From Chaenocephalus aceratus (taxonomy: Eukaryota; Chordata; Actinopteri; Perciformes; Channichthyidae), in contig JAMFTG010000318.1 of NCBI GenBank assembly GCA_023974075.1, positions 74,501 to 138,500 on the forward strand: a stretch of 64,000 bases of DNA, in the 5' to 3' direction. Both the position numbers and the translations under genes were made by a program. The notes under the pieces were generated by a model. It was not told the DNA's origin. It ran no database searches and worked only from the letters and a program-made list of their open reading frames with translations. Positions 11,171-22,998 of the stretch are shown here, one piece after another. Each line of letters begins with the position of its first letter. Position 1 is the first letter of the stretch.

Positions 11171-11732
11171 TGAAACATAAGATACAAATCACCTCGCTCT
11201 CATACACAACATTATGAGTATTGAATGAGAAACAGGTGAGTAAAACATCAGTAACAAAATGTAGGAATGGGAAATAATATTGTGATTTTGCAACTAATTA
11301 CAGGGTGCAGTGCGATGCCAAACAAAGCAGGACGTTAAGCAGTACAGTTAATCAAATTGACAGAACAACAAACAGAAAAATCCTGGAGTGCAGTTTTACA
11401 AATTACTAAGATTTTTTTGCAGTGAGGTAAATAAAATGAAAAGGACACTTTGCAGTGCTCTTACTGGAATTACTGGGATGTTCTGCAATGCTGATTTCAG
11501 TTTTTATCACACAAACATTGGCGTTTCCTTCCTTCCTTCCTCTCCTTTCCTTCTTGCATCTGAGAGTTAAGATGAATCCATTCTAGTTTCAATAACTTTA
11601 AGAGAGAACAGCTGCACAAACTGATGGTTTGCACCTTTTTTATTGTGTTTACCCCAGGACAAAACGACAAAATAATTGAGGACTTTTTTTGACATGAGAA
11701 CACAGAACAAAACTACAACATGAGGAGGAAGG

Positions 11733-11736
<4 letters not shown>
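11171..11736. other. Intergenic stretch with no recognised feature
   Basis: AT-rich, with a short TTCC-rich tract near 11525; no exon or clear transposon seen. Confidence 0.4.

Positions 11737-11799
<63 letters not shown>
11737..11799. repeat. (AATC)n tetranucleotide repeat
   Basis: About 15 perfect AATC units. Confidence 0.95.
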
Positions 11800-11800
<1 letters not shown>

Positions 11801-11805
11801 CGACA

Positions 11806-11998
11806 CCCTCTGTCCTTAGACCCTCTGTCCTTAGACCCTCTGTCCTTAGACCCTCTATCCTCAGACCCTCTGTCCTTAGACCCTCTCCTACCTCTATCTC
11901 AGACCCTCTGTCCTTAGACCCTCTGTCCTTTGACCCTCTGTCCTTTGACCCTCTGCCCTTAGACCCTCTGTCCTTAGACCCTGTGTCCTTAGACCCTC
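11806..11998. repeat. 15-bp minisatellite, about 12 units
   Basis: Unit ACCCTCTGTCCTTAG with minor variants; it starts immediately after the AATC tract. Confidence 0.9.
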
Positions 11999-11999
11999 A

Positions 12000-12671
12000 C
12001 ATCGTAAAATGAAAAACTTCCAGAGAAACCCCACAGTTTAAAGAGAACATGGGAGAAACCTCAGGGAGAGCAGCAGAGGAGGGATCCCTCTCCCAGGACG
12101 GACAGACGTGCAATAGATGCCGTGTGTACATTGAAAAGATAATACATTTGCAACATAGGTAGTCCAGATGTTTGGAAATGCATGTGTGTATAATAGGAAG
12201 ATGAATCCACGAGGATATCCATCCAGGACCGATGATCCAGGACCACAGCCACGACTCAAGATCCAGCGCTCGCGATGCAGGACACAGGACCGCAGGATCA
12301 TCCATGACTCCGGATCCCGGCGTATATAGACACCAAAAAGAAAGACATGTGGGGAAGCTGGGTTAATGGGAACATGAGAGTACACAGGTACAGACAGAGA
12401 GAAGGAAGAAGGAAGATGTCCCCCGACAAACTAAGCCTATATCAGCAAAACTAGGGGCTGAATCTAATCAGCCCTAACTATAAGCTTTATCAAAAAGGAA
12501 GGTCTTAAGCGCACTCTTAAAACGGATAGGGTGTCTGCCGCCCGAACACAAACTGGAAGCTGATTCCACAAATGTGGAGCTTGATAAGAAAAGGCTCTGG
12601 CTCCCATTGTACTTTTAGAGACTCTAGGAACAACCAACAACCCTGCATTCTTGGAACGCAATGCCCTAGTA
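12000..12671 (-). mobile_element. 3' end of a large L2-type LINE
   Basis: 12000-12470 resembles the 3' UTR of fish L2 elements. 12661-12464 on the minus strand encodes the RT C-terminus (SYQAPHLWNQLPVCVRAADT). The reading continues after the hAT insertion at 12672, so this is probably the 3' part of the element whose 5' part ends near 18298. Confidence 0.7.
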
Positions 12672-14631
12672 CAGTGGTTCTCAAACTTTTTCTGTCATTC
12701 CCCACTTTGAACAGGTGGGGCTTGAAAAGGCACACCTGTTCCTCATCGCTCCAATAAAATAGTAGGCCAAGCTTAAAATTGTCAAATGTATCGTTCTATA
12801 ACAGGGGTCTCCAACTTTTTTTAGGATGAGGGTTACTTTAAAAAAATAAAACAAGTCGTGAGCTACTTTTACTCCTCTTTTTTGTTTTTTTGCAATGTAT
12901 ATATTTAGCACATTTTAACATTATTATATGCTACCTTTAACCTTTGAGTGCTGTTTGGGTCTGTGGGACCCGTTTTCAGTGTTTACTAAAATAAAATGTA
13001 TGTAATTTAATTATTTTAACCTGCTTTATTTGGTGGTGGACGTCACATCCTCTAGGGGGTCCGGGGGCATGCACCCCCAGGAAGATTTTTTTTAAATGTT
13101 GAAGTTGAATGCATCAATCTGGTGCACTTTGAGCTAGAGCTGCTCAATTAAATCGTATTTTAATCGCAATTACGATTTTGGCTTGCAACGATTATGAAAA
13201 CAACATAATCGAAATAAAACGATTTAATTTATTTTTTAAATAGGTTTTTCAGTTGAATTATACTTGAAGTTCAGGGTAATCAACTGTTAAAAACATACTT
13301 TTCAAATTATTTTCTTCAATAAATTGATGTTTTTCAAAGTAAATGGTTAATCGTTTTTAATAATCGTGATATCAATTATTGACCCAAATAATCGAGATTA
13401 TGATTTTTGCCATAATCGAGCAGCCCTACTTTGAGCCCAACATGAATGTATGGATACAGCTCTCAACACTCAGATGAAAGGGAGCTGTATACTTTTCAAT
13501 AATCCAAACATCTTTAGAATATGATCACAACAAATCATTTAAACTTGTTTATTCTTATCTTATGTTACCTAGTTAGCATTCTTTCTTTTTATTTATGCAT
13601 ATTTGACTAATCACTCCCCTTTTAAACTTTTTACTGTCCTATAGTACACATTGGAATGATTTCTTACTTTATTTTGTACAACTTTATTAAATAGATAAAG
13701 GTGTGCTCTCTCTCTTGCTCTCTCGCTCTCTCGCTCCACATTGCTTTTCTTCCCGACTGCAACGCTGTCGTGTGTGTCTGTGAGAGCGTTTCACACGTGT
13801 GTATGAGAGATTTTTACCAGTGGCGAGCCTGTCTCTGAGGGCCTAAGATATTCTACAAAATAATATTTAAAAACATTAAAACAAATTATATTTTTCTTTA
13901 TATATTTTTTTTAAATATATTTTTAGTAATATTTGTCAATATTTTTACCAAAAATAACTTGATTAAATTGTATTTAAAATAACATTTCCAAAGAAATAAA
14001 TCCTTTGAATCTGCCTATTCAGTTTCTGTTTGAATGTGAAGGGTTAAATGAAAGAAGCTCCTCTCTGCGAGTCTGTGAAGACAGGAGCTGATTGGACGTC
14101 CAGCTGTGAATTCACAGAGGGCCAGCTATAGTAACTGAACGAGAGTAATGTCAAATGACAGTACAATTGACCAATCATATCTTCCCTCTAAATGGGTGGG
14201 CTTTATTATCGCGGACTTTATGACAAGTTCCGCCCGCTGTGAAACTTTTCTTGTTTCCATAGCAACAACAACTGTCAACAGCGTAAACTTGCCTTCAAAA
14301 TAAAATCATGCCAAATTACACTTAAGACATACAACTGCAACGAAAGTAACAAACACAATGCAATATCCTTTTCAATTTCAAAGAACACAAATTGGGTTAT
14401 CTACAGGTGTTGTTTTGTGTGGTAGAGGGTCGCTTTTCATTGATACGTTTTGCACCCCGGGCGGTCCGTTGTTTTGATATTCCACCAGTGTATAAATAAT
14501 AAATAAATGTGAAAAAAAAATGTAAACAAAATTGGAATTTTCTTTCTTTTTTTAAAAATTTTTTTTTCCGCGACCCAGCTATCACATCTCTGCGCCCCAC
14601 CAGTGGGGCGCGCCCCACACTTTGAGAAACG
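12672..14631. mobile_element. Composite hAT insertion (CAGTGGTTCTCAAAC ends)
   Basis: Left end CAGTGGTTCTCAAACTTTTT and right end ACACTTTGAGAAACGCTG are inverted. Flanks CCCTAGTA and CTCTAGGC look like a decayed 8-bp target duplication within LINE sequence. The interior contains further elements: CAGGGGTCTCCAAC at 12802 and a complete hAT MITE at 13135. No transposase ORF is seen. Confidence 0.6.
13135..13428. mobile_element. hAT MITE with perfect 8-bp target duplication
   Basis: Flanked on both sides by CTTTGAGC (13127-13134 and 13429-13436). Ends TAGAGCTGCTCAATTA and ATAATCGAGCAGCCCTA are inverted. It is 294 bp and non-coding. Confidence 0.9.
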
Positions 14632-15480
14632 CTGCTCTAGGCGTAGTGTGTTCTCTGACAGCAATACGCCGGCCATAATGTCCCTGTACCCGCATAGAGC
14701 TCTCCTTTAGATAGCACTCCCTGCGGTTCATCCCTCTCTGCGCATGCCCACTAGCCACCTCCTTTACAGGAGCTACAGCTGGGGCAGCGAATGGGGAATT
14801 TGTACGGTTAACATTGTGTGTAGGCCTAAGTGTAGCCTTTGTGGAAACAAAAGACACTTAGTTTTGGATACAGACAGTGGCGACTGGTCATTAGGGGCAG
14901 GTGGGGCACATATTTTATATATGGGGGAACCGGGCCTGGGGAAAGGCCCGTGGACCAAGCTACTTATTCGGCCTTGCGGCCCAATAATCGCTCTGACCTG
15001 GTGAGGCGGGGGCATCTCTAGCAGGGAGAGTACAGCCCTAGGCGGTGGACTGGACTTCCATGGACGCCAGACCCGGAAGGAATGGCGAACGTGAATGGCG
15101 CCGCCTCGGCCATATCCTGGTCCCCCAACCACTCGAAGCAAAGGTGGTGGGGATCGGCGCCCGCTATTTCAGCCAGGGCACGAAGGACAGGCCCGGGTCT
15201 CTAGCAGTGGCGACTCCCTAGAGGTATGATAACTCTTTCTTCTTCTTTCAAACGTCTCAGTCTCTCGTGGAATCACTTCCGCTGCTGAAGAGAAAAGGAT
15301 GAAGGATGAGGCGAGGCCTCCTTTTATACGGTGTGATGCGCGCGCATTCAGGTAGGCCCGCCCAAGGCCGGCTACGTCTATAGAAGTCTCAGTGGGAGAA
15401 TGCTTGCATAGAGGGTAGTACCAATAGAGTCCAGTAGAGGGCGGAGCCTGTGAGAGATATAACACTATACTGGTCAAAGG
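14632..15480 (-). mobile_element. Mixed LINE remnants and GTGGCGACT-type DNA element
   Basis: CTCTAGGCGTAGTGTGTTCT continues the LINE broken at 12671. CAGTGGCGACTGGTCATTAG at 14875 and CAGTGGCGACTCCCTAGAGG at 15206 are related ends of other insertions. There is no intact reading frame. Confidence 0.4.
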
Positions 15481-17440
15481 CAAGAGGTCATTAATTTTGT
15501 TTCTAAGAGTAACAATTTTATCGTTAAAAAAGCACATAAAATCATTACTACTGAGTGCTATGGGAATAGAAGGCTCAATCGAGCTGTGGCTCTCTGTCAG
15601 CCTGGCTACAGCGCTGAAAAGAAATCTTGCATTATTCTTATTCTCATCTATTAATGAACAGTAGTAGACTGCTCTCGCTTTACGCAGTGCTTTCTTATAT
15701 TCATTGAGAGTAATATGCCAAATTAAACGAGATTCTTCAAGTTTAGTGGAACGCCATATCCTTTCAAGTTGTCTAGACTTTTGCTTTATTTTGCGGGTTT
15801 CAGCATTATGCCATTATGCCATTATGCCCATGTTGTTTTATTTTCTTCTTTTTCAAAGGAGCAACAGAGTCTAATTTTATTCGCAGCGCATCTGTAGCAC
15901 TATCAAGAACATGATCAATTTGGGTTGGTGAACATTTTGTATAAGTTTCCTCCCCTACATGCAGACATGCTATCGAGTTAAGTATTGGTGGAATCTCTTC
16001 CTTAAATGTGGCTATAGCACTAACAGATAGGTTTCTGCTGCAGGAGCTTTTGACTAATGCTTTGTAGTCTCGTAACAGTACTTCAAAAGTTACTAAGAAA
16101 TGATCAGATAAAGCAGGATTATGCGGTTCGACTAATAGTTGCTCAATTTCAATACCATAAGTCAGCACAAGGTCGAGAGTGTGATTATAGCAGTGGGTTG
16201 GTTTATTTACACTCTGACACAGACCCGGCGGCAGACATACGTCTCTGGGCGGGCATTTGTTGTACCAGGGCGGGCCCACCCCGAAACTTACATTTCCCAG
16301 GAAAACTGAATTGTCAAGGGGGGGGCATGAAAGAGTGAAAGAGTTGACATGCTGAAAACCCAACGCCTGCAGGGGGGTCTGGGGGGATTCTCCCCCAGGA
16401 GATTTTTTGAAATACTAACATAAAATACACATTCTGGTACTCTCTTGAGAAGAAAAATAAATAAATCTATTACTACACAACATATTTAAAAAAATGAATG
16501 CCATTTCAGTTTTGTGTTACTTTGTTCTGAAAGCTGAACCTGCTGCTCCTCACAGAGAGAAGAGAGAAGAGGCTGTGAATTACTTTATATTGTGGATAAG
16601 GGTGGATAGCCCCCATTGTTCTGGGTGTCAAAATGGAAGACAGCCCACACATCAATCATCAAACCGTGGGGTCTTATTTAATTACGTATTGATTTCTATC
16701 AACACGTAATGTTGTATCGATGTATATAGAGATTTACTACAGCAAAAGTATTCTCCGTCGGGACTTCCTGCAACAACACCATGCCGTTATCTTGATTCTG
16801 ATTGGCCAGAAGACATTATCAAAGATGTTCTATTGAGAAGACGATCACTACGTGACAAAAGTTTTCAAACAGTTTCTAGTCTTCGGTATTTCCAGACAAG
16901 TGACTGCTGAAATCAATCTTACTAACTGCTGTCTGTGCAATTTACTCCGAGAGTTGGCGGACTTTATTTAGCATACTTTAAAATCATTTTTCATGGTGGG
17001 GCTAAGCCATTTATTGGTATGGCTGTAGCCTACCCCAGTATACCCTGGCGCCGCCACTGAACATAATAATAAAACAATTAAAATGTTGTATTCAGCCCTG
17101 ATTAAAACAGCGTGCCCAAATCCTGGATGGGCGGGCCCGGCCCCATGGGGCCCGCCCATAACGCCGGGTCTGACAGAAACCAACAGAATCTAATATAGAG
17201 TTAAATGCAACAGTAAGGCTATTTTTATCAACATGAATATTAAAGTCACCTACGATAATTACTTTATCTGTTTTAAGTATATATCTGCTTTACTTTTATT
17301 TGGTTATTATGTATGACACCTCTATTAGGTTTTACCTTAAATTGTCCTTGGGCAGACACACACACCGCTAATATTGGGTATTTTATTGGGTTCGGGATTC
17401 CTATGGATGACTGCCTAGGAGAGAGTGCAGAGAAGCGTGT
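15481..17440 (-). pseudogene. L2-type LINE ORF2 remnant (endonuclease C-terminus and linker)
   Basis: Minus strand, in order: GDFNIHVD-type endonuclease motif near 17240; then, after an inserted element (16219-17172), NHTLDLVLTYGIEIEQLLVE and NPALSDHFLVTFEVLL from 16200 to 16060; the linker QIDHVLDSATDALRIKLDSV; and down to 15480 NARFLFSAVARLTESHSSIE and FFNDKIVTLRNKINDL. The N-terminal endonuclease and the RT core are missing, and there are frame breaks near 15830 and 16220. It is a dead copy. Confidence 0.75.
16219..17172. mobile_element. TIR element inserted in LINE ORF2
   Basis: Ends CAGACCCGGCG and CGCCGGGTCTG are perfect 11-bp inverted repeats. The LINE reading resumes exactly on each side (VGFCQSVNKPTHCYNHT), with ACA apparently duplicated, a 3-bp target duplication. 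The interior contains GGGGGGTCTGGGGGGATTCT, also seen in variant form near 13057. The superfamily is not assigned. Confidence 0.7.
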
Positions 17441-18279
17441 AAGACTGCGACTCCGCCTCCTGGTCTCAACTCCAGTTTGTCATGGATTAAGTCCACAAAG
17501 CCCTGAAATGTTTGCCGAAATGAGATCTGCACCTTCCAAAGTAGGATGAATGCCGTCTCTCTTAATCAGACCAGGTTTTCCCCAGAAGGCTGGCCATTAT
17601 TTACGAAGCCCACATTGTTTGCTGGGCACCACCAAGACAACCAGCGCTGAAATGATGACATGCGGCTATACATGTCATCATTGATCAGATTGGGGAGGGG
17701 ACCAGAGAAGATTACGGTGTCCGACATTGTTTTAGCATAACTACACACCGACTCCACATTAAGTTTGGTGCATTCTGATTGGCGTAAACGAACATCATTA
17801 CCACCGACGTGAATAACAATCCTATTGTATTTACGTTTATTTTTAGCCAGCAGTTTAAGATGCGCCTCAATGTCGCCCGCTCTGGCCCCCGGAATGCATG
17901 TGACTGTGGAGGCTTCGGTCTCTAAATTCACGTGTCTCATAATAGAGCTACCAATAACCAGAGTTGGCTTCTCAGCGGGTGTCTCGCTGAGTGGGGAATA
18001 TCTGTTAGATACGTGAACGGGTTGGTGGGGACCTGCGGGTTTCGCGTTATGCCCCTTCAGAACAGTCACCCAGCCTCCCTGCTGCTCGGGAGTTTGCCGG
18101 TCCGCACCGGCTAACATGGGCTTTACTGTAGCTGAGTTACTTTCTAAGATGCGGAGCCGGGCTTCTATGGCTATGATTCCCGCCTCCAACCTAACAACTA
18201 TACTACATTTAACACACAAGTAACCAAACATGAGACAGTTAGAGCAGGAAACAGCACCCGAGGGTGGGGAAAGAGCCAT
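17435..18279 (-). pseudogene. L2-type LINE ORF1 with esterase-like (SGNH) domain
   Basis: Minus strand from ATG 18279. The N-terminus has a CX2C-type cysteine pair and a short helical stretch; it is followed by VIGSSIMRHVNLE (nucleophile block GSS), then RIVIHVGGNDVRLRQSE (GGND block), both typical of the esterase domain in CR1/L2 ORF1. One frame break near 17570 separates NNGQPSGENLV from GLIKRDGIHPTLEGADLIS. The HPT motif after the break is the expected C-terminal His block, so all esterase motifs survive in two frames. Confidence 0.7.
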
Positions 18280-18325
18280 GGCTAGCTATCAAGCTAAAGT
18301 AGCTACCGTTAGCAAACCCGAAAAG

Positions 18326-19649
18326 TATGGGCTCAGAACAGTCTCATAATACACACATGCACACAGAAGGATTCACACTTGTGTTTTGCAATGCACACAC
18401 ACATGTGTTCCGTTTCATATGCATGTAAATAAAATCCAAATACAGAAAAAAGTTTTACATGTGTATTTTTGATCCTCACATATTTGTTTTCCGTTTAAAA
18501 CCGCATTGGTGTGTGGGTTTTTTGAGACTCCCCTGACGCTCACCCGATTCGTACTTGTAATTTTTTCTATCTATAGCCAATCAGATGTCTCCTTCATTCT
18601 AAGCCAATCACATGAGCGCGCCCCCACGAGGGTATGATTTATTGCGTTTATGACACTTCATATACGCATTTTGCGTATTCAGCTCGCTAAACAGAGGGCG
18701 GAGCTTCAGATGATCATGCAGAGCTGCGTGTCTCTGTCAGACTCAGCAGCTGATCTGATCCCTCTCTCGCGTCCGGTTACACTTCACTCGCGTTTATGTC
18801 CATATCGATCAGATCCAGCTCTCCTGATCGGCCTTTATAGAGAGCACCGATCAAACTATTAAGAGTGAATATCGGCCGATAATGACCGGCGGGGCCGCCC
18901 CCTCGTTCACAGTTCACTGTCTAGCACTGGCTTCGTAGTGCACTGATCGACTAGGCTAAGCTAACCTGTAGCTGTAACAACTTCATGCAGACATAAATAA
19001 AGCAGCTGTATTCGCCACACAGGAAACACACATTTAAAACGGTTTTGCCTGCCGTGTTTGTGTACACAAGCATTCATCAATGGTTCGGAAAGTGGTGCTG
19101 TACCTTAATAATATAACTTTAGGCTTGTATTTGCGTGCATTTCCTGTTCGGAAAGTGGCAATGTACTGAGAGTGGAGATGTCCTGAGATTAGCGCCTGCA
19201 GGCAGACTCCATGGACCTGTCAGCTCCGGACGGCGCAGAATGCGTACATGAAGCGCTACGTCATGAACGCAAGACATCTACCCTCGTGGGGGCGCGCTCA
19301 TGCGATTGGCTTAGAATGAAGGAGACATCTGATTGGCTATAGATAGAAAAAATTACAAGTATGAATCGGCTGACCGTCAGGGTAGTCTCAAAAAACCCAC
19401 ACACGAATGCACAGCGATCCGTGCACAGGAAGCGGCTTGTGTTTGCAGGTGCAGCGGTTAAACGGAAAACAAATATGTGTGGATCAAAAATACATATGTA
19501 AAACTTTTTTCTGTATTTGGATTTTATTTACGGAACACATTTGTGTGTGCATTGAAAAACACAAGTATGAATCCTTTTGCTGATCATGAAATACAAGTGC
19601 GAATCGTTCTGTGTGCATGTGTGTATTATGAGACTGTTCTGAGTCCATA
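18326..19649. mobile_element. Fold-back element with long inverted arms
   Basis: The arms of roughly 300 bp are inverted copies: GCTCAGAACAGTCTCATAAT at left against ATTATGAGACTGTTCTGAGT at right, and an inner pair built on CCAATCAGATGTCTCCTTCA and TGAAGGAGACATCTGATTGG. GAAAAG flanks both ends (18320-18325 and 19650-19655) as a 6-bp target duplication. The middle (18700-19240) is unique sequence with no ORF of note. Confidence 0.8.
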
Positions 19650-20189
19650 GAAAAGAGTGTAGGCAACTGTGGAGTTACAGTCGCTAAGAGAAGGAGAGTT
19701 ATGAGTGCTTAAGCTGTAGTAACGTGTGATTACAGCGTCAGGCAGTTGCCGTGATCAAGAGTTTTAAAACGATCGATTAAGTTAAGATAATAAGTAGAGC
19801 CGGGACTTGATTAAAAAAAAGTATCTAATTAATTAGAGGCTTTGTAATTAATTAATCGAAATTAATCGCATTTTTAATCAAATATACATATTTGACCTGA
19901 GAACAGTGAGAAGCAGTTTCCACATGGATGTTACTCCAAGTGGTCTACAGTCGAGTGCAGTCCAGTGAGCAGGGAGTTGGTTATTTTCTCAGACGTGGAC
20001 TTACTTATCCTGGCCCTGAAACCAGTCGTCTGGTTGAGTGTGGGTTGGGTCAGGGTGTGGTTCCTTGCACTCGGAGTCGGGCTAACGTCCACGCTAGCTG
20101 CTACATGCTTTGCATTTAGGTGATACTTTAGGCTTGATCAGAGCCATTTAATAGAAGAGTTACGACATCTCCGTTCACTCCAATGGACC

Positions 20190-21050
20190 ACTTTTTTACA
20201 GCAATGGCGGATCGTGGAGCCTCTCAATCGTTCCCCGGAAGTTAGCGCCAAGGCTGGCAGAGCTGTGGAGTTGCAGCATAATAGACCGTCCGTGACGGAC
20301 TTTTAAAGGTAAGAAGAAGTTTAAAGATTTATATTGCGGATATTATCAGTACATCTGATTCAAATGAACATGTGTATTAAAGGATCTCAGTGGATTATCC
20401 CTAAATTAGTAGATTTAGGGAACGTTTACAGATAACAGATTAAGCTAGCATACCGAAGCAAGTTAGCAACACACGTTGAACAGCCTTTTAATTGTAAATT
20501 CCGTTCTCTGAATGTCATTTCGTCCAACATGTTGAATTAGAGAAGAGGGGCTTCTGAACGGGATTGTATGCGGGGGTGGAGGGAGTTAAATATTAGATAA
20601 ATATAACTTTGGTGCGTGTAAGAGTGAGTGTTTTTAGCAGAGCCATATTGTGTCCTTGTGATTCTGTTGATTATTACCTGTCTGTATAATGTTGCAGCTC
20701 AGCTGGTTCTGGATTGATGGCAAAGGGAGAGGGACTTAAGTGAGAGTGAAAACACAAGGTAAGTTTAATACTACTGTTTTATATAAGTAAACACCTTATC
20801 TCTCCAAGGCATTTCCCATCCAATAGGTGTGCTGTGTGTATAACCCTTTCTCCTGTCTGTTACTCCCTCTTTCAGCACAAGAACCAGAGGGGGATTCAAT
20901 GGAGCCTGAATACCTGCACTGAGACCCTCACCCTGCACCCTGAGACCCTCACCCTGCACCCTGAGACCCTCACCCTGAGTCTCAACTCTCAGTGTTTTTC
21001 AAGCCTTTCCCTGTTTTTTTGTATTAAACAAAACATGAAGCTTTCCCAAT
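20190..21050 (+). ncRNA. Three splice-bordered blocks inside the hAT element, possible non-coding transcript
   Basis: A block ending at 20308 has donor AAAG/GTAAGAAG. A block at 20698-20758 lies between acceptor TGTTGCAG and donor CAAG/GTAAGT. A block starting at 20876 follows CCCTCTTTCAG and ends near an ATTAAA at 21023. No sustained ORF links them. The third block holds a 21-bp triplicated CACCCTGCACCCTGAGACCCT. It runs toward, and possibly antisense to, the THAP exon. It could be a captured 5' gene end. Confidence 0.3.
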
Positions 21051-21104
21051 GGTGTGGTTTTCGTTTTATGAAAAAGTGCAAATGCAGTGTTTGTATATAA
21101 TTAC

Positions 21105-21254
21105 ATCACATATTTTGTTGCTGTTGGTCGTGAAATTGCTCCTGCTGACTTGAGCCAGCCATTTTTTCCTCCGCTCTGTGTCAGTGGGGAAGCCGTACAT
21201 TCGTACTCCTTTCTCTGAGCGATTTGAGCATCCCCAGGCAGCACAGCAAACCAT
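21105..21254 (-). CDS. THAP zinc-finger first exon (partial protein)
   Basis: The ATG at 21254 has an ideal context (GCCACCATGG). The exon encodes exactly 50 residues and stops at a donor (TGTGAT then GTAATT) in phase 0. It holds the start of a C2CH THAP DNA-binding domain: CAAWGCSNRSEKG, then MYGFPTDTERRKKWLAQV, then NFTTNSNKIC, matching the family layout of C-x4-C near the N-terminus, the FP dipeptide, a Trp helix and the third Cys. The next exon should supply the His of the ...HF motif, but I could not find it between 19795 and 21104. It is therefore a captured or truncated exon, or the N-terminus of a THAP-type transposase. The ORF is intact. Confidence 0.65.
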
Positions 21255-21389
21255 GGTGGCGACTAGGAGGCAGCACAGCAAACCAGGACAACACGGAGGA
21301 AAAGGCACCGACAAACTGCATGATATGCTATTCAATGTTTATTGAATTCCATGTATTTGCAATGGATGTTCCTAAAACAACACATTTAA

Positions 21390-21393
<4 letters not shown>

Positions 21394-21437
<44 letters not shown>
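21394..21437. repeat. (ATC)n trinucleotide repeat
   Basis: About 14 perfect units, next to the THAP exon inside the hAT element. Confidence 0.9.
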
Positions 21438-22069
21438 ATGCTGCTAATCCTGCTGCTGCTGCTAGTCCTTTGATAGTCACCTGTCGGTCTCCTGTCCTTT
21501 CTGAAAGCCATAAAGATGACATTAGTCATTTAGATAACTTGTGTCCTCTGTTACCATGGGGATTACTGAAACTACCATGAATTTAAGAAAGTGGTAGAAA
21601 TTAATCTAATCTGAATTTTAAAGCATTACTTTAGATCCCCTCCCTCTAAATGTATCAATAAACATTAGAAAGTGATGCTCCTGACTACCATACAAGTTTA
21701 AGAAGATAATATTGGTTTGAAAGAATTCAAAGCTATAAATAAACAGAACAGGCTCTTTAACCAAGGCACTGTTAGTAACATGTAAACTAGTTGCTCACAC
21801 TAATCCAAATATTATCACTTAATATTAGCACATTCGATTTTATTTTTGAAAACATATTGATGTAAATACATACACATATCGATTTGTTGTATAAATATTG
21901 CAAATCAAAACCTTTATTCACTAATAATTACCAAAAATCGTAGTTCTATCTCCTGTTATCAATGCATTCACATTGCCCGCCATGAACTTCCGGGGAACGA
22001 TCCTCGTCTCCATGAACCACGTGATGATAACCGTTTTTGGACTTCCGTTGTCGTAACTCTTCTATCTAT

Positions 22070-22189
22070 ATGGCGCTGGGCTTGATGTGCTGCGGTGATA
22101 TGCAAATTCTTTTTTGCATAATTTGCACACAGCCGTGCTCTTGTCGACGCTTCCACCCGTCCGTTTTTTAAAACAAAATGTCCCATCCA
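22070..22189 (-). pseudogene. Degenerate BED-finger-like segment of a hAT transposase
   Basis: The minus strand reads HFVLKNGRVEASTRARLCAN, then YAKKNLHITAAHQAQRHI. The layout resembles BED fingers of fish hAT transposases (HF...NG.V..ST..C..C.K.L...H), but the second cysteine is lost (CANY). It is short and weak evidence, yet it lies where a transposase N-terminus would be, near the right end of the element. Confidence 0.4.
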
Positions 22190-22561
22190 CGGGGCGACCA
22201 AAGCGGTCTCATCAGCTTGTTCGTTCATGTTTGACTATTGTTCACCGTGGTTTGTTGTTGTTTGAAGTCCCATGCTGAAGTCATGAACGTTAGTTGGTGC
22301 TCCAGTATAATCGGTACGCCTGAAACTCATCCAGTGAGAAACGTTCCGCTGTGCAAAAATAAGTGCGATTAAAGTGCGTTAATTTTTTTAACGCGTTAAT
22401 TTTTGTGTAATTAATTAATCTTAATTAGCGCGTTAAAGTCCCGGCCCTAATAATAAGCTATCAGCAACAGAATAGGCACACGGGATACCCGGAGGTGACA
22501 ACAACAACCGGAAGTTACAACACTAGTGGTCCGTGTAGAAATCCCTGTAGAAAGAGGAGCA

Positions 22562-22758
<197 letters not shown>

Positions 22759-22919
22759 CCTGTTTATGGTTTCTTTTCAGACCAGATGATATCCTCTCTC
22801 ACAAACACACAGGAAACATAAAAGAGGGCCGGACATCTTTTGTTTTGTTGTTCTGTTTCCTGTCCTGCCATTGGCCGGCTGTTGACCAATCACGTCGCCT
22901 GTGGTCGCACACCAAACAA

Positions 22920-22998
22920 CCTAAAGCCACTACCAGCAGATCCTAGTGATTCACTTCTTCCAGCCTGATTCTCACTGCAGACTCTCCTCGTCCTAAAG
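22920..22998 (+). other. Candidate 5' untranslated first exon of the DNase gene
   Basis: Donor CTAAAG/GTGAGAAA at 22998. The first coding exon starts at an acceptor (TCCCTCTGCAG) only 5 bases before its ATG, so an upstream non-coding exon is required. No ATG is seen in this block, so it adds no signal peptide. The 5' limit is a guess. Confidence 0.4.

Larger units (their letters stand above)
19795..22449. mobile_element. 2.65-kb hAT element carrying a THAP exon
   Basis: ATAATAAG flanks both ends perfectly (19787-19794 and 22450-22457), the 8-bp duplication of hAT transposons. Ends TAGAGCCGGGACTTGATTAA and TTAAAGTCCCGGCCCTA are inverted. Inside are AT-rich subterminal repeats (TTAATTAATCGAAATTAATC), a THAP-domain exon (21254-21105, minus), a degenerate BED-like segment (about 22189-22070, minus) and three splice-bordered blocks on the plus strand. 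No DDE/hAT catalytic core is seen, so it is non-autonomous. Confidence 0.85.

Noticed and set aside
11720..11917. ORF with SINQ and PLSLD repeats
   Set aside because: Made of the (AATC)n and 15-bp repeats.
14773..15141. A 122-codon minus-strand ORF, proline-rich
   Set aside because: Lies in mixed transposon debris; no domain or repeat of LINE motifs could be recognised.
16057..16338. A 93-codon plus-strand ORF
   Set aside because: It is antisense to the LINE ORF2 segment and crosses the border of an inserted element.
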